From: Pseudomonas sp. UBA4617
GTDB lineage: Bacteria > Pseudomonadota > Gammaproteobacteria > Pseudomonadales > Pseudomonadaceae
Direction of reading: 5' to 3'
Assembly: GCF_002386445.1 (NCBI RefSeq)
Contig: NZ_DGIR01000050.1
Coordinates: 1,386-16,186 of the forward strand
Length of the DNA stretch: 14,801 nucleotides
A program made the translations under genes and the position numbers. Of the stretch, positions 7,586 through 14,201 are shown piece after piece; positions within the stretch are counted from its first letter, which is position 1, and each line of letters opens with the position of its first letter. The notes under the pieces are model-generated. The model had not been told where the DNA came from. It searched no databases and saw only the letters and a program-made list of their open reading frames with translations.

Positions 7586-7614
7586 CCACCACTCATGAGC
7601 ATGAGGTACACAGC

Positions 7615-8034
7615 ATGGCCAAAGTGATTGTGAAGAAGAAAGACGAAGCCCTGGGCACGCTTGGCGAAGTGCGCGGCTACGCGCGCAAGATCTGGCTGGC
7701 GGGTATCGGCGCCTATGCACGCGTGGGCCAGGAAGGTTCCGACTACTTCAACGAGCTGGTCAAGGCCGGGGAAGGCGTCGAGAAACGTGGCAGGAAGCGT
7801 ATCGACAAGGAACTGGATGCGGCCAACAGCCAGATCGATGAAGCGACCCAGGCCGTTAGCCGCGTCCCGGGGCGAGTCGAAATTCAACTCGACAAAATCG
7901 AAAAAGCTTTCGACGCACGGGTAGGCCGCGCCTTGAATCGCCTGGGCATTCCGTCTAAACATGACGTTGAGGCGTTGTCCATCAAGCTTGAACAGCTGCA
8001 CGAGCTGCTTGAGCGCGTCGCGCACAAACCATAA
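7615..8034 (+). CDS. phaI: PhaI, polyhydroxyalkanoate granule-associated phasin
   Basis: A 139-residue phasin of the pseudomonad PhaI/PhaF family, a granule-surface protein that coats medium-chain-length PHA inclusions. The phasin core is visible from about residue 15, including YARKIWLAGIGAYAR (about 22-36), nearly identical to the same stretch of PhaF. A short heptad-like coiled coil follows at about 115-135. Unlike PhaF there is no lysine/alanine tail. The start ATG (7615) has GAGG (7603-7606) at 8-nt spacing. The stop codon is part of the phaF ribosome binding site (TAAGGAG, 8032-8038), so the pair forms a tight two-gene operon. Codons 7-9 contain AAGAAGAA, an AAnAAnAA-type sequence that could be read by Hfq/Crc. 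Confidence 0.95.
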   Translation: MAKVIVKKKDEALGTLGEVRGYARKIWLAGIGAYARVGQEGSDYFNELVKAGEGVEKRGRKRIDKELDAANSQIDEATQAVSRVPGRVEIQLDKIEKAFDARVGRALNRLGIPSKHDVEALSIKLEQLHELLERVAHKP

Positions 8035-8044
8035 GGAGAGCAGG

Positions 8045-8845
8045 ATGGCTGGCAAGAAGAATTCCGAGAAAGAAGGCAGCTCCTGGGTCGGCGGGATCGA
8101 GAAGTACTCCCGCAAGATCTGGCTGGCGGGGCTGGGTATCTATTCGAAAATCGACCAGGACGGCTCGAAGCTGTTCGACTCGCTGGTGAAGGATGGCGAG
8201 AAGGCCGAGAAGCAGGCGAAGAAAACGGCTGAAGACGTGGCGGAAAGCGCCAAGTCCTCGACCAGTTCGCGCGTGTCTGGCGTCAAGGACCGTGCGCTGG
8301 GCAAGTGGAGCGAACTCGAAGAGGCTTTCGACAAGCGCCTGAATAGCGCCATCTCGCGCCTTGGCGTGCCGAGCCGCAACGAGATCAAGGCGCTGCACCA
8401 GCAGGTGGACAGCCTGACCAAGCAGATCGAGAAACTGACCGGTGCGTCGGTTACCCCGGTCTCGTCGCGTGCTGCCGCCAAGCCAGTCGCGAGCAAGGCA
8501 GCGTCCAAGCCACTGGCCAAGGCAGCAGCGGCCAAGCCTGCGGCGAAAACCGCGGCGGCCAAGCCGGCAGCCAAAGCAGCAGCGGTAAAACCGGCAGCCA
8601 GGACGGCAGCGGCGAAGCCTGCAGCCAAACCGGCGGCAGCCAAGCCCGCGGCAAAACCGGCAGCGGGCAAGCCCGCGGCAGCGAAGAAGCCAGCGGTGAA
8701 AAAGGCGCCGGCCAAACCGGCAGCCGCCAAGTCGGCAGCGCCTGCCAGCAGTGCTGGGCCAGCTGCAACCGCCGCTCCGGCACCTGCCGCCGCCCCGGCC
8801 AGCAGCACGCCGTCGGCAGCCAATGGCAGCGGTACCCTGATCTGA
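8045..8845 (+). CDS. phaF: PhaF, phasin with histone-like Lys/Ala/Pro-rich C-terminal tail
   Basis: A 266-residue protein with two parts. Residues 1-135 form the phasin domain (YSRKIWLAGLGIYSK at about 21-35) ending in a leucine-zipper-like helix (about 112-133). Residues from about 140 on are a low-complexity tail of AAKPAA-type repeats, like histone H1. In P. putida the N-terminal part binds granules and the basic tail binds DNA non-specifically, which helps partition granules between daughter cells. The start ATG at 8045 follows GGAG (8035-8038) by 6 nt, and only 10 nt separate it from the phaI stop. The repeat tail is prone to length change; I recall 255 residues for the KT2440 protein, so this one is slightly longer. 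An AAGAAGAA stretch lies in codons 4-6. Confidence 0.95.
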   Translation: MAGKKNSEKEGSSWVGGIEKYSRKIWLAGLGIYSKIDQDGSKLFDSLVKDGEKAEKQAKKTAEDVAESAKSSTSSRVSGVKDRALGKWSELEEAFDKRLNSAISRLGVPSRNEIKALHQQVDSLTKQIEKLTGASVTPVSSRAAAKPVASKAASKPLAKAAAAKPAAKTAAAKPAAKAAAVKPAARTAAAKPAAKPAAAKPAAKPAAGKPAAAKKPAVKKAPAKPAAAKSAAPASSAGPAATAAPAPAAAPASSTPSAANGSGTLI

Positions 8846-8859
8846 TACCGCGTCACCTG

Positions 8860-8943
8860 CTTCGCGGGCTTGCCCGCTCCCACAAGTATCGCGCTGCTCA
8901 TCTGGTCAGCGCAGGCCCTGTGGGAGCGGGCTTGCCCGCGAAG
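8860..8943. repeat. REP pair (BIME-like) between phaF and phaD
   Basis: Two inverted copies of the pseudomonad REP sequence: the left arm (8860-8886) starts CTTCGCGGGCTTGCCCGC and the right arm (8917-8943) ends GCGGGCTTGCCCGCGAAG. About 30 nt of spacer lie between them. The arms pair over nearly their whole length, forming a long hairpin in RNA from either strand. It fills the 121-bp gap between the convergent phaF and phaD genes and probably ends or protects both transcripts. No separate intrinsic terminator is seen. Confidence 0.9.
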
Positions 8944-8966
8944 GCCGTGGCGTCGAAAGACCAGGC

Positions 8967-9581
8967 CTACCCCTCCAGATAGCGCACTGCCAACTGCTCG
9001 GCCGCCGCCCGCGCCTGGGCCTGTAGATGCGGCGCCACCAGCATCATCACCTGGTACACCACAATCCCCACATCTCCCTCGCGCCCCAGCACGCGCTGGT
9101 AATCCAGCGAAAACATCAGGGTCAGGGTGATCTGCTCCACCAGTTGCCCCAGCGCCTGGGTTTCGCTTTCCACCTGCCCCTGGCCCTTGAGGCTGGCCAG
9201 CAACGCTGCCAGCGTACGCTTCAGCGCGTTGATCAGGCTGCGCATGCCGCGCGCCAGCTTGGGCAGGCGCCCGGTCAGGTTCGACAGGTCCTGGAACAGG
9301 AAGCGGTACTGCGCCATGCGTTCGACGATCAGGTGCAGGAACAGCCAGTAGTCCTCGGCCTCCAGGCGCAGCTCGAGCGGTGGGTCAAGCAAAGGCATCA
9401 GCGCTTCTTCGAAGCGCTCGAACAGGCCCAGTACCAATGGCTCCTTGCCGTGGAAGTGGTAGTACAGATTGCCTGGGCTGATGCCCAGTTCATTGGCAAT
9501 CTCCAGGGTGGAGACATTCGGCTCTCCCTGCTGATTGAACAGTTGCAAGGCGCATTCGAGGATACGGTCGCGAGTCTTCAT
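8967..9581 (-). CDS. phaD: PhaD, TetR-family regulator of the pha cluster
   Basis: A 204-residue TetR-type regulator. The N-terminal helix-turn-helix is clear: STLEIANELGISPGNLYYHF (about 24-43). The rest is the helical ligand-binding and dimerisation part. In P. putida KT2442, PhaD activates the phaC1 and phaI promoters depending on carbon source, probably sensing a fatty-acid metabolite. It is the last gene of the phaC1-phaZ-phaC2-phaD unit, with 13 bp between the phaC2 stop and its ATG (9579-9581). The Shine-Dalgarno is weak (only CGACGGG directly before the ATG), so translation may depend partly on coupling to phaC2. Length and sequence agree with the PhaD proteins I remember. Confidence 0.95.
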   Translation of the reverse strand: MKTRDRILECALQLFNQQGEPNVSTLEIANELGISPGNLYYHFHGKEPLVLGLFERFEEALMPLLDPPLELRLEAEDYWLFLHLIVERMAQYRFLFQDLSNLTGRLPKLARGMRSLINALKRTLAALLASLKGQGQVESETQALGQLVEQITLTLMFSLDYQRVLGREGDVGIVVYQVMMLVAPHLQAQARAAAEQLAVRYLEG

Positions 9582-9594
9582 CCCGTCGCCAGGC

Positions 9595-11277
9595 TCATCG
9601 GGTCATCACGTAGGTACCCGGTGCGGGCCCCAGCGGTGGATAGGTGGCGTTGCCCAGCTCGCTGCGCGGTGCCTTGAGCGGGCCGGAGCGCGGGGTGATC
9701 CAGTCCAGCCACAACGGCCACCAGCTGCCCTCGCTGCGCTTGGCGTCATGGAACCAGGCGCGCGGGTCGCCGGGCAGCTTGGGGTTCGCCAGGTAATAGG
9801 CCTTGGGGTTGCCAGGCGGGTTGATGATGCTCTGGATATGCCCGCTGTTGGCCAGCACGAAGCGCCGGTCGCCACCGAGCAGCAAGGCCGAACGGTATAC
9901 CGCGTCCCAGGGGGTGATGTGGTCGTTGCTGCCGGCTACGGTGAAACTGTCCAGGTCGACCTTCTGCAAGTCGATGGGCGTGCCGCATACCTCCAGGCCG
10001 GCTGGGTGGGTCAGTGGGTTGAGCTTGAAAAAGTCCAGCAGGTCACCATGCAGCGCAGCGGGCAGGCGCGTGCTGTCAGCGTTCCAGTAGAGGATGTCGA
10101 AGGCCGGTGGTGTCTTGCCGAGCAGATAATTGTTGACCCAGTAATTCCAGATCAGGTCATTGGGCCGCATCCAGGCGAATATCCGTGCCACCTCGGCGCC
10201 GTCCAGCACGCCACGCTGGTAGGAGCGGCGCTTGGCGGCCTCGATGGTCTGCTCGTCGGCGAACAGGCTGGCCGGGCTCTCGAACTTGCTGTCCAGCAGG
10301 CTGACCAGATAGGTGGCGCTGCGCACCCGGCGCAGTTGCTGCCTGGCCTGCAGGTGGCCTTGCAGCGCGGCCATGGTCAGGCCGCCGGCGCAGGCGCCCA
10401 TCAGGTTGGGGTCGCGGTTGCCGCTGATACTGCGGCAGGCGTTGAGCGCTTCCTCCAGCGCTTGCACGTAGCTGGACAGGCCCCATTCGCGGTGGCGCGG
10501 GTCGGGGTTGCGCCAGCTGATCATGAACACCTGCAGGCCGCTCTTTAGCATGTACTGCACGAAGCTGTTGGTCGGGCTGAGGTCGAAGATGTAGAACTTG
10601 TTGATTTGCGGCGGCACCACCAGCAGTGGCCGTGCATGTTGCTTTTCGCTCATCGGCTTGTACTGGATCAGCTCCAGCAACTCGTTGCGAAACACCACTG
10701 CGCCGGGGGTTGCGGCCAGGTTGCCGCCCACCTCGAAGGCACGCTCGTCGACCTGGCGAGGCAGGCCATCGTTGTGGCGCAGGTCGTCGAGCAGGTGGGC
10801 GACACCGCGCAGCAGGCTCTGCCCGCCGGTGTTGAACAGCTCCTTGACCGCCAGTGGATTGAGGAGCGAATTGCTGGGCGCCAGGGCGTCGTTGATCAGG
10901 TTGAACAGGAAGTGCGCCCGGGCCCGGTCATCGTCGTCCAGATGGCTTTCCTCGATCCACATGCGGGTCTGCTTCTGCCAGGCCAGATAAGCCTGCAGGC
11001 CGCGGCGGTAGAACGGATTCTGGCTCCACGTAGGGTCGTTGAAGCGTGGGTCGCGCGGGTTCGGCTGGTGCGGTGTGTCGCCCAGCATCACGCGACCCAG
11101 TTGGCCGCCCAGGGCCAACAGGTGGTGTGCGGTATGCAGCGGGTGACGCAGGCCGTGACGGCTGACATTGCGCAACGTGGATAACAGGTCACGCCCGCGC
11201 AGGCCAAGGATGGCGTTCTGTGCATTCATGCGGGTGGCGGGAAGCGTTGGCGTTCCTTTGGCCGGTTTGTCTTTCAT
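9595..11277 (-). CDS. phaC2: PhaC2, class II poly(3-hydroxyalkanoate) synthase
   Basis: A 560-residue class II PHA synthase that polymerises medium-chain (R)-3-hydroxyacyl-CoA at the granule surface. The alpha/beta-hydrolase catalytic residues are in place: Cys296 in the lipase-like box GACAGG, Asp452 in DHITPW and His480 in NSGHIQS. The start is taken at 11275-11277 because GGAG (11285-11288) lies 7 nt upstream and the protein then begins MKDKPAKG, aligned with known PhaC2. The reading frame stays open for 38 more codons upstream, but that extension runs through a REP sequence and encodes Arg-rich filler. It is a paralogue of phaC1 in the same operon; the two align without gaps around the active site. 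Confidence 0.97.
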   Translation of the reverse strand: MKDKPAKGTPTLPATRMNAQNAILGLRGRDLLSTLRNVSRHGLRHPLHTAHHLLALGGQLGRVMLGDTPHQPNPRDPRFNDPTWSQNPFYRRGLQAYLAWQKQTRMWIEESHLDDDDRARAHFLFNLINDALAPSNSLLNPLAVKELFNTGGQSLLRGVAHLLDDLRHNDGLPRQVDERAFEVGGNLAATPGAVVFRNELLELIQYKPMSEKQHARPLLVVPPQINKFYIFDLSPTNSFVQYMLKSGLQVFMISWRNPDPRHREWGLSSYVQALEEALNACRSISGNRDPNLMGACAGGLTMAALQGHLQARQQLRRVRSATYLVSLLDSKFESPASLFADEQTIEAAKRRSYQRGVLDGAEVARIFAWMRPNDLIWNYWVNNYLLGKTPPAFDILYWNADSTRLPAALHGDLLDFFKLNPLTHPAGLEVCGTPIDLQKVDLDSFTVAGSNDHITPWDAVYRSALLLGGDRRFVLANSGHIQSIINPPGNPKAYYLANPKLPGDPRAWFHDAKRSEGSWWPLWLDWITPRSGPLKAPRSELGNATYPPLGPAPGTYVMTR

Positions 11278-11315
11278 GGCAACACTCCCTCGTCTGAGCC
11301 GTTTCGCTGTCGGGA

Positions 11316-11385
11316 CCTTCGCGGGCATGCCTGCGCCACAGGTTCGGCGCCGTCCCTGTGGGAGCGCGCGCGCCCGCGCAAAAGG
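11316..11385. repeat. Degenerate REP pair between phaZ and phaC2
   Basis: The left arm (11316-11342) begins CCTTCGCGGGC and ends GCGCCACAGG. The right arm (11355-11385) begins CCTGTGGGAGCGCGCGCGCC and ends AAAAGG. The outer parts pair, the cores are diverged. It fills most of the 118-bp gap between phaZ and phaC2, inside the operon, where RNA hairpins of this type can protect upstream message or reduce downstream expression. Confidence 0.75.
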
Positions 11386-11395
11386 CCGCATCGAT

Positions 11396-12247
11396 CTACC
11401 CGCCCGAAACCGGGCGAGGGTGCATGACGGCGCGCTGTCGTTCTTGCTGAAGGAAATTCATGATGATCGGTGCGACGGCCTCGGCCCGGGTAATCAGGAA
11501 CAGATGGCCGTCGTCGATAATGTGTAGCTGGGCATTGGGAATCCGCCAGGCCAGCAGGCGCATGTTGATCAGCGGGATCAATGGGTCGTCGTCGCCGGCC
11601 AGCACCAGGGTTGGCTGCTGGAGCTTGTGCAGCCAGTGGATGCTGGTCCAGCCAAGCCCGGCGAACAGCTGCCAGTAATAGCCCATCTTTCCGCCGGAGC
11701 GCACCTTGGCGGCATGTTTCATGGCCAGGTCCGGGTCGCGTCGGAAGCCGCCACCATAGATCAATGGTGCAATCCGGATGACGTGCGAGGGTTGTACGTA
11801 GCGCCGCGGGCTGGCCATCATCCACAGCACCTTGGGCTTGCCTGGCACCATCACCGCACCGGCTGCGGTGGCGGCCAGCACCAGCTTCTTGCAGCGCTCA
11901 GGGTAATCGTGGGCGAACTGCTGGGCCAGGGCGCCGCCCCAGGACACGCCGATGACATTGACCTGGCCGTAGTCGAGGTAATCCAGCATACGTGCCGTCA
12001 GCTTGGCCAGCCCGGGGAAGCGGTAGGGGTGGCGCGGGGTTGACGAGCCGCCGACCCCGGGTACGTCGAAGGCGATGACTTCCAGGTCCGGGTCCAGTGC
12101 TTCGATAAACGGGAACACCAGCTCCAGGTTGGCGCCGATACCATTGAAGATCAGCAACGGCGTAAGGTGTGGCTTGCCCGGGCGAACGGCGGTGCGGATG
12201 GACTGGTCGTCCAGCTCGACGGTCCTGAAGATATAGGGTTGCGGCAT
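11396..12247 (-). CDS. phaZ: PhaZ, intracellular medium-chain-length PHA depolymerase
   Basis: A 283-residue alpha/beta-hydrolase that releases 3-hydroxyalkanoic acid monomers from intracellular granules. The catalytic residues match those known for P. putida PhaZ: Ser102 in the lipase box GVSWGG, Asp221 in GDDDPLIP and His248 in DDGHLF. The start is taken at 12245-12247, giving MPQPYIFRTVEL, which agrees with the known protein. The open frame continues 64 codons upstream into the end of phaC1, but that extension has no family likeness. The ribosome binding site is weak (AAGAG about 9 nt upstream). It lies between the two synthases, 62 nt after phaC1, so synthesis and turnover are transcribed together. 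Confidence 0.96.
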   Translation of the reverse strand: MPQPYIFRTVELDDQSIRTAVRPGKPHLTPLLIFNGIGANLELVFPFIEALDPDLEVIAFDVPGVGGSSTPRHPYRFPGLAKLTARMLDYLDYGQVNVIGVSWGGALAQQFAHDYPERCKKLVLAATAAGAVMVPGKPKVLWMMASPRRYVQPSHVIRIAPLIYGGGFRRDPDLAMKHAAKVRSGGKMGYYWQLFAGLGWTSIHWLHKLQQPTLVLAGDDDPLIPLINMRLLAWRIPNAQLHIIDDGHLFLITRAEAVAPIIMNFLQQERQRAVMHPRPVSGG

Positions 12248-12273
12248 GCGCGTGACTCTTGGGTGAATGAACA

Positions 12274-12300
12274 CCGTGGCGCCCTGGTAGGTGGCCACGG
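12274..12300 (-). other. Hairpin in the phaC1-phaZ intergenic gap
   Basis: CCGTGGC (12274-12280) and GCCACGG (12294-12300) form a 7-bp stem around a 13-nt loop, with no T tract after it. It begins 10 nt past the phaC1 stop. It could be a processing or stability element, or a weak partial terminator that sets the ratio of phaC1 to downstream genes. Function is inferred. Confidence 0.4.
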
Positions 12301-12309
12301 CGCTGCAGC

Positions 12310-13989
12310 TTATCGCTCGTGGACGTAAGTGCCCGGTGCAGCCTCGCCGGCACCGTAGGCCCGGTTGCCCAGGCGTGTCGGTGCCTTCTTCAGCGCACCG
12401 GCCCGCTCGGCCAGCCAGCTTTGCCAGTGCAGCCACCACGAGTCGGCATGTTTGGTGGCGTTTTCCTGCCAGGCTACCGGGTCACCCGGGCGATCCGCAC
12501 CGGTCATGAAGCGCGCCTTGGGGTTGCCTGGCGGGTTGAGGATGCTCTGGATATGCCCGCTGTTGGACAGCACGAACTCGATCTTGCCACCGAACAGGTG
12601 CGCCGACCGGTAGCACGACTGCCACGGGGTAATGTGGTCGGCGGTGCCGGCCACGCTGAAGATGTCGCACTGCACTTGCTTCAGGTCGATCGGCGTGCCG
12701 CACACTTCCAGGGCACCGGGGCGGGTCAGCGGGTTGGTCTTGAACATTTCGATCAGGTCGCCGTGGAACGCGGCCGGCAGGCGCGTGGTGTCGTTGTTCC
12801 AGAACAGGATGTCGAACACCGGTGGCTCGTTGCCAAGCAGGTAGTTGTTGACCCAGTAGTTCCAGATCAGGTCGTTGGGGCGCATCCAGGCGAACACCTT
12901 GGCCATCTCGCTGCCTTCGAGCACGCCGGCCTGGTAGGAGTGGCGCTTGGCGGCTTCCAGGGTCTGCTCGTCGACGAACAGCGCGACCTGGGTATCCATG
13001 GTCGTGTCCAGCACGCTTACCAGCAGGGTCAGGGCATTGACCTTGTTCTCGCCAAGGGCGGCATAGTGGCCCACCAGGGCGGTGCAGGTAATACCGCCTG
13101 AGCAAGCACCGAGCATGTTCAAGTCCTTGCTGCCGGTAATTGCCAGTACCGCGTCGACGGCTTCCTTGAGCGCATCGATGTAGGTGGACAAGCCCCACTC
13201 ACGCTGGGCCTTGGTCGGGTTGCGCCAGCTGATGATGAAGGTCTGTTGCTGCGAGCGCAGGCAGAAGCGAGCCAGGCTCTTTTCCGGGCTGAGGTCGAAC
13301 ACGTAGAACTTGTTGATCTGCGGCGGTACCACCAGCAGCGGACGAGCATGTACCTGCTCGGTGATGGGGTTGTACTGGATAAGCTCCAGCACATCGTTGC
13401 GGTACACCACGGCGCCTTCGCTGGTGCCCAGGTTCTTGCCCACTTCGAAGGCGTCCATGTTCACCTGGCTGGGCATGCCACCGTTGTTGACCATGTCCTT
13501 GGCCAGGTTCGACAGGCCGTCGAGCAGGCTCTTGCCACCGGTTTCGAAGAAGCGCTTGACCGCAGCGGGGTTGGACAGGGTATTGGTTGGCGCCATGGCT
13601 TCGGTCATCAGGTTGATGACGAACTGGCCGCGGCTGATGTCCTGGGGCGACAGGTCGCTGCTGCCGATCCAGTCCTGCAGCTCCTTGCGCCAGGCCAGGT
13701 AGGTTTGCAGGTAGCGGCGGTACAGCGGATTGTGGCTCCAGGCCGGGTCGGTGAAGCGACGGTCGTCGCTTTCCGGGGCCAGGCTGGACTTGCCCAGCAG
13801 CACATTCTTCAGTTCCAGGCCGAAGTGGGCCACATGCTTGGCGCTGTGCAGCGGTTGGCGCATGGCCTGGCGCAGCACGGTACGTGCCGAACTCAACAGG
13901 TCCTTGCGGCGGATACCGATGACCGGGTTGAGCCCCAGGGTATTTTCCGAGGCTTGCCGCTGCAGCTCATCGTTGTTCTTGTTACTCAT
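12310..13989 (-). CDS. phaC1: PhaC1, class II poly(3-hydroxyalkanoate) synthase
   Basis: A 559-residue synthase, the main medium-chain-length PHA polymerase in P. putida. Cys296 in GACSGG, Asp451 in DHITPW and His479 in NSGHIQS form the catalytic triad. The N-terminus MSNKNNDELQRQASEN and the C-terminus GTYVHER match the known P. putida protein. GGAG (13998-14001) lies 8 nt before the ATG. It is the first gene of phaC1-phaZ-phaC2-phaD. Codons 3-6 contain AACAAGAACAA (13973-13983), the AAnAAnAA type of motif bound by Hfq with Crc, consistent with reported Crc repression of phaC1 translation. The upstream 270 bp carries a sigma-54-like promoter and several inverted repeats. The gene is complete, with no anomaly seen. 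Confidence 0.98.
   Translation of the reverse strand: MSNKNNDELQRQASENTLGLNPVIGIRRKDLLSSARTVLRQAMRQPLHSAKHVAHFGLELKNVLLGKSSLAPESDDRRFTDPAWSHNPLYRRYLQTYLAWRKELQDWIGSSDLSPQDISRGQFVINLMTEAMAPTNTLSNPAAVKRFFETGGKSLLDGLSNLAKDMVNNGGMPSQVNMDAFEVGKNLGTSEGAVVYRNDVLELIQYNPITEQVHARPLLVVPPQINKFYVFDLSPEKSLARFCLRSQQQTFIISWRNPTKAQREWGLSTYIDALKEAVDAVLAITGSKDLNMLGACSGGITCTALVGHYAALGENKVNALTLLVSVLDTTMDTQVALFVDEQTLEAAKRHSYQAGVLEGSEMAKVFAWMRPNDLIWNYWVNNYLLGNEPPVFDILFWNNDTTRLPAAFHGDLIEMFKTNPLTRPGALEVCGTPIDLKQVQCDIFSVAGTADHITPWQSCYRSAHLFGGKIEFVLSNSGHIQSILNPPGNPKARFMTGADRPGDPVAWQENATKHADSWWLHWQSWLAERAGALKKAPTRLGNRAYGAGEAAPGTYVHER
13973..13983 (-). promoter_or_regulatory. Crc/Hfq CA-type motif in the first phaC1 codons
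   Basis: The phaC1 message reads AACAAGAACAA across codons 3-6, satisfying AAnAAnAA and extended by CAA. Crc-dependent inhibition of phaC1 translation is reported for P. putida under balanced carbon/nitrogen growth, and this is the expected kind of site at the translation start. Confidence 0.7.
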
Positions 13990-14015
13990 CTACGACGCTC
14001 CGTTGTCCTGAGACG

Positions 14016-14060
14016 AGTACCGGTTTGCTGTGGCGGGTGCACAGTGCTGAGCCCGGTACT
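14016..14060 (-). other. Nested stem-loop in the phaC1 5' leader
   Basis: The outer arms AGTACCGG (14016-14023) and CCGGTACT (14053-14060) are perfect 8-bp complements. Inside them CTGTG (14028-14032) and CACAG (14040-14044) form a second 5-bp stem with a 7-nt loop. The structure ends 15 nt before the phaC1 Shine-Dalgarno. It may be an RNA element controlling stability or translation, or a dyad bound as DNA. Confidence 0.45.
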
Positions 14061-14113
14061 GCTACTCGGGTGACCAGTGATAAGGAACAGCGGTGCTGCG
14101 AGGGTTCTTGCTA

Positions 14114-14131
14114 CCTGCAAAGTGATGCAGG
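14114..14131. repeat. Inverted repeat overlapping the putative phaC1 start-site region
   Basis: CCTGCA (14114-14119) and TGCAGG (14126-14131) are perfect complements separated by AAGTGA. The dyad covers the -12 element and the predicted start point of the sigma-54-like promoter, a location typical of a repressor operator. No regulator can be named. Confidence 0.4.
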
Positions 14132-14141
14132 GAACTTGCCA
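14126..14141 (-). promoter_or_regulatory. Candidate sigma-54 (-24/-12) promoter of phaC1
   Basis: The minus strand reads TGGCAAG-TTCC-CTGCA, with the invariant GG and GC exactly 10 bp apart. It departs from TGGCACG-N4-TTGCA at two positions only. Transcription would begin near 14115, giving a leader of about 125 nt that includes the nested stem-loop. The -12 part overlaps the inverted repeat CCTGCA-AAGTGA-TGCAGG (14114-14131). RpoN dependence of mcl-PHA synthesis is known to differ between Pseudomonas species, so use in this strain is uncertain. Confidence 0.4.
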
Positions 14142-14164
14142 CTCCCCATTGGTTACCCGACTTT

Positions 14165-14177
14165 CATGTAATGCGCA
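14165..14177 (+). promoter_or_regulatory. Candidate PhaD-type operator upstream of phaC1
   Basis: CATGTAATGCGCA, the counterpart of the 13-bp element upstream of phaI (10 of 13 identical, same orientation relative to its gene). It lies about 50 nt upstream of the start point predicted from the sigma-54-like promoter. PhaD binding to this promoter region is established in P. putida; the exact bases proposed here are inference. Confidence 0.35.
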
Positions 14178-14201
14178 AGACAGCCCTTCACTGGGCTGTC
14201 T
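14178..14201 (-). terminator. Hairpin downstream of the DUF971 gene, possible terminator
   Basis: AGACAGCCC (14178-14186) and GGGCTGTCT (14193-14201) form a perfect 9-bp stem with a 6-nt loop, 59 nt past the DUF971 stop. Only TT follows on the minus strand before TGCGC, so it is weak as an intrinsic terminator. It separates the DUF971 gene from the phaC1 control signals. Confidence 0.5.

Larger units (their letters stand above)
7435..7614. promoter_or_regulatory. Divergent control region between the toxin-like gene and phaI
   Basis: 180 bp separate two divergent starts and must hold the promoters of both. Seen here are ribosome binding sites for each gene (GGAG for the toxin-like gene at 7444-7447; GAGG for phaI at 7603-7606), a TCTAAT -10-like box for phaI, a 13-bp element shared with the phaC1 leader, and a terminator-like hairpin just before phaI. 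No convincing promoter was found for the minus-strand gene; TTGAAC (7556-7561) has only poor -10 partners. No small gene is supported here. Confidence 0.6.

Noticed and set aside
7064..7720. 218-codon minus-strand frame over the toxin-like gene start and the phaI promoter
   Set aside because: Overlaps the toxin-like gene in another frame and the phaI start; composition is Arg/Ser-rich filler.
8461..8740. Short tandem repeats that could be mistaken for a CRISPR array
   Set aside because: They are in frame within phaF and encode the Lys/Ala/Pro tail; there are no constant repeats with unique spacers.
8140..8901. 253-codon Ala/Leu-rich minus-strand frame opposite phaF that looks like a membrane protein
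   Set aside because: Produced by the complement of the AAKPAA repeats; it begins inside the REP sequence and has no ribosome binding site.
9535..10548. 337-codon plus-strand open frame opposite phaC2
   Set aside because: Lies antisense to a strongly conserved synthase. A similar antisense frame opposite phaC1 (12319-13101) shows that it arises from the paralogous coding sequence.
11278..11391. 38-codon N-terminal extension of phaC2
   Set aside because: Encoded by the REP region; the ATG at 11275-11277 has a good GGAG and matches the known PhaC2 N-terminus and 560-residue length.
13246..14073. 275-codon plus-strand open frame opposite phaC1 and its leader
   Set aside because: Antisense shadow of phaC1; no start signals and no recognisable protein.
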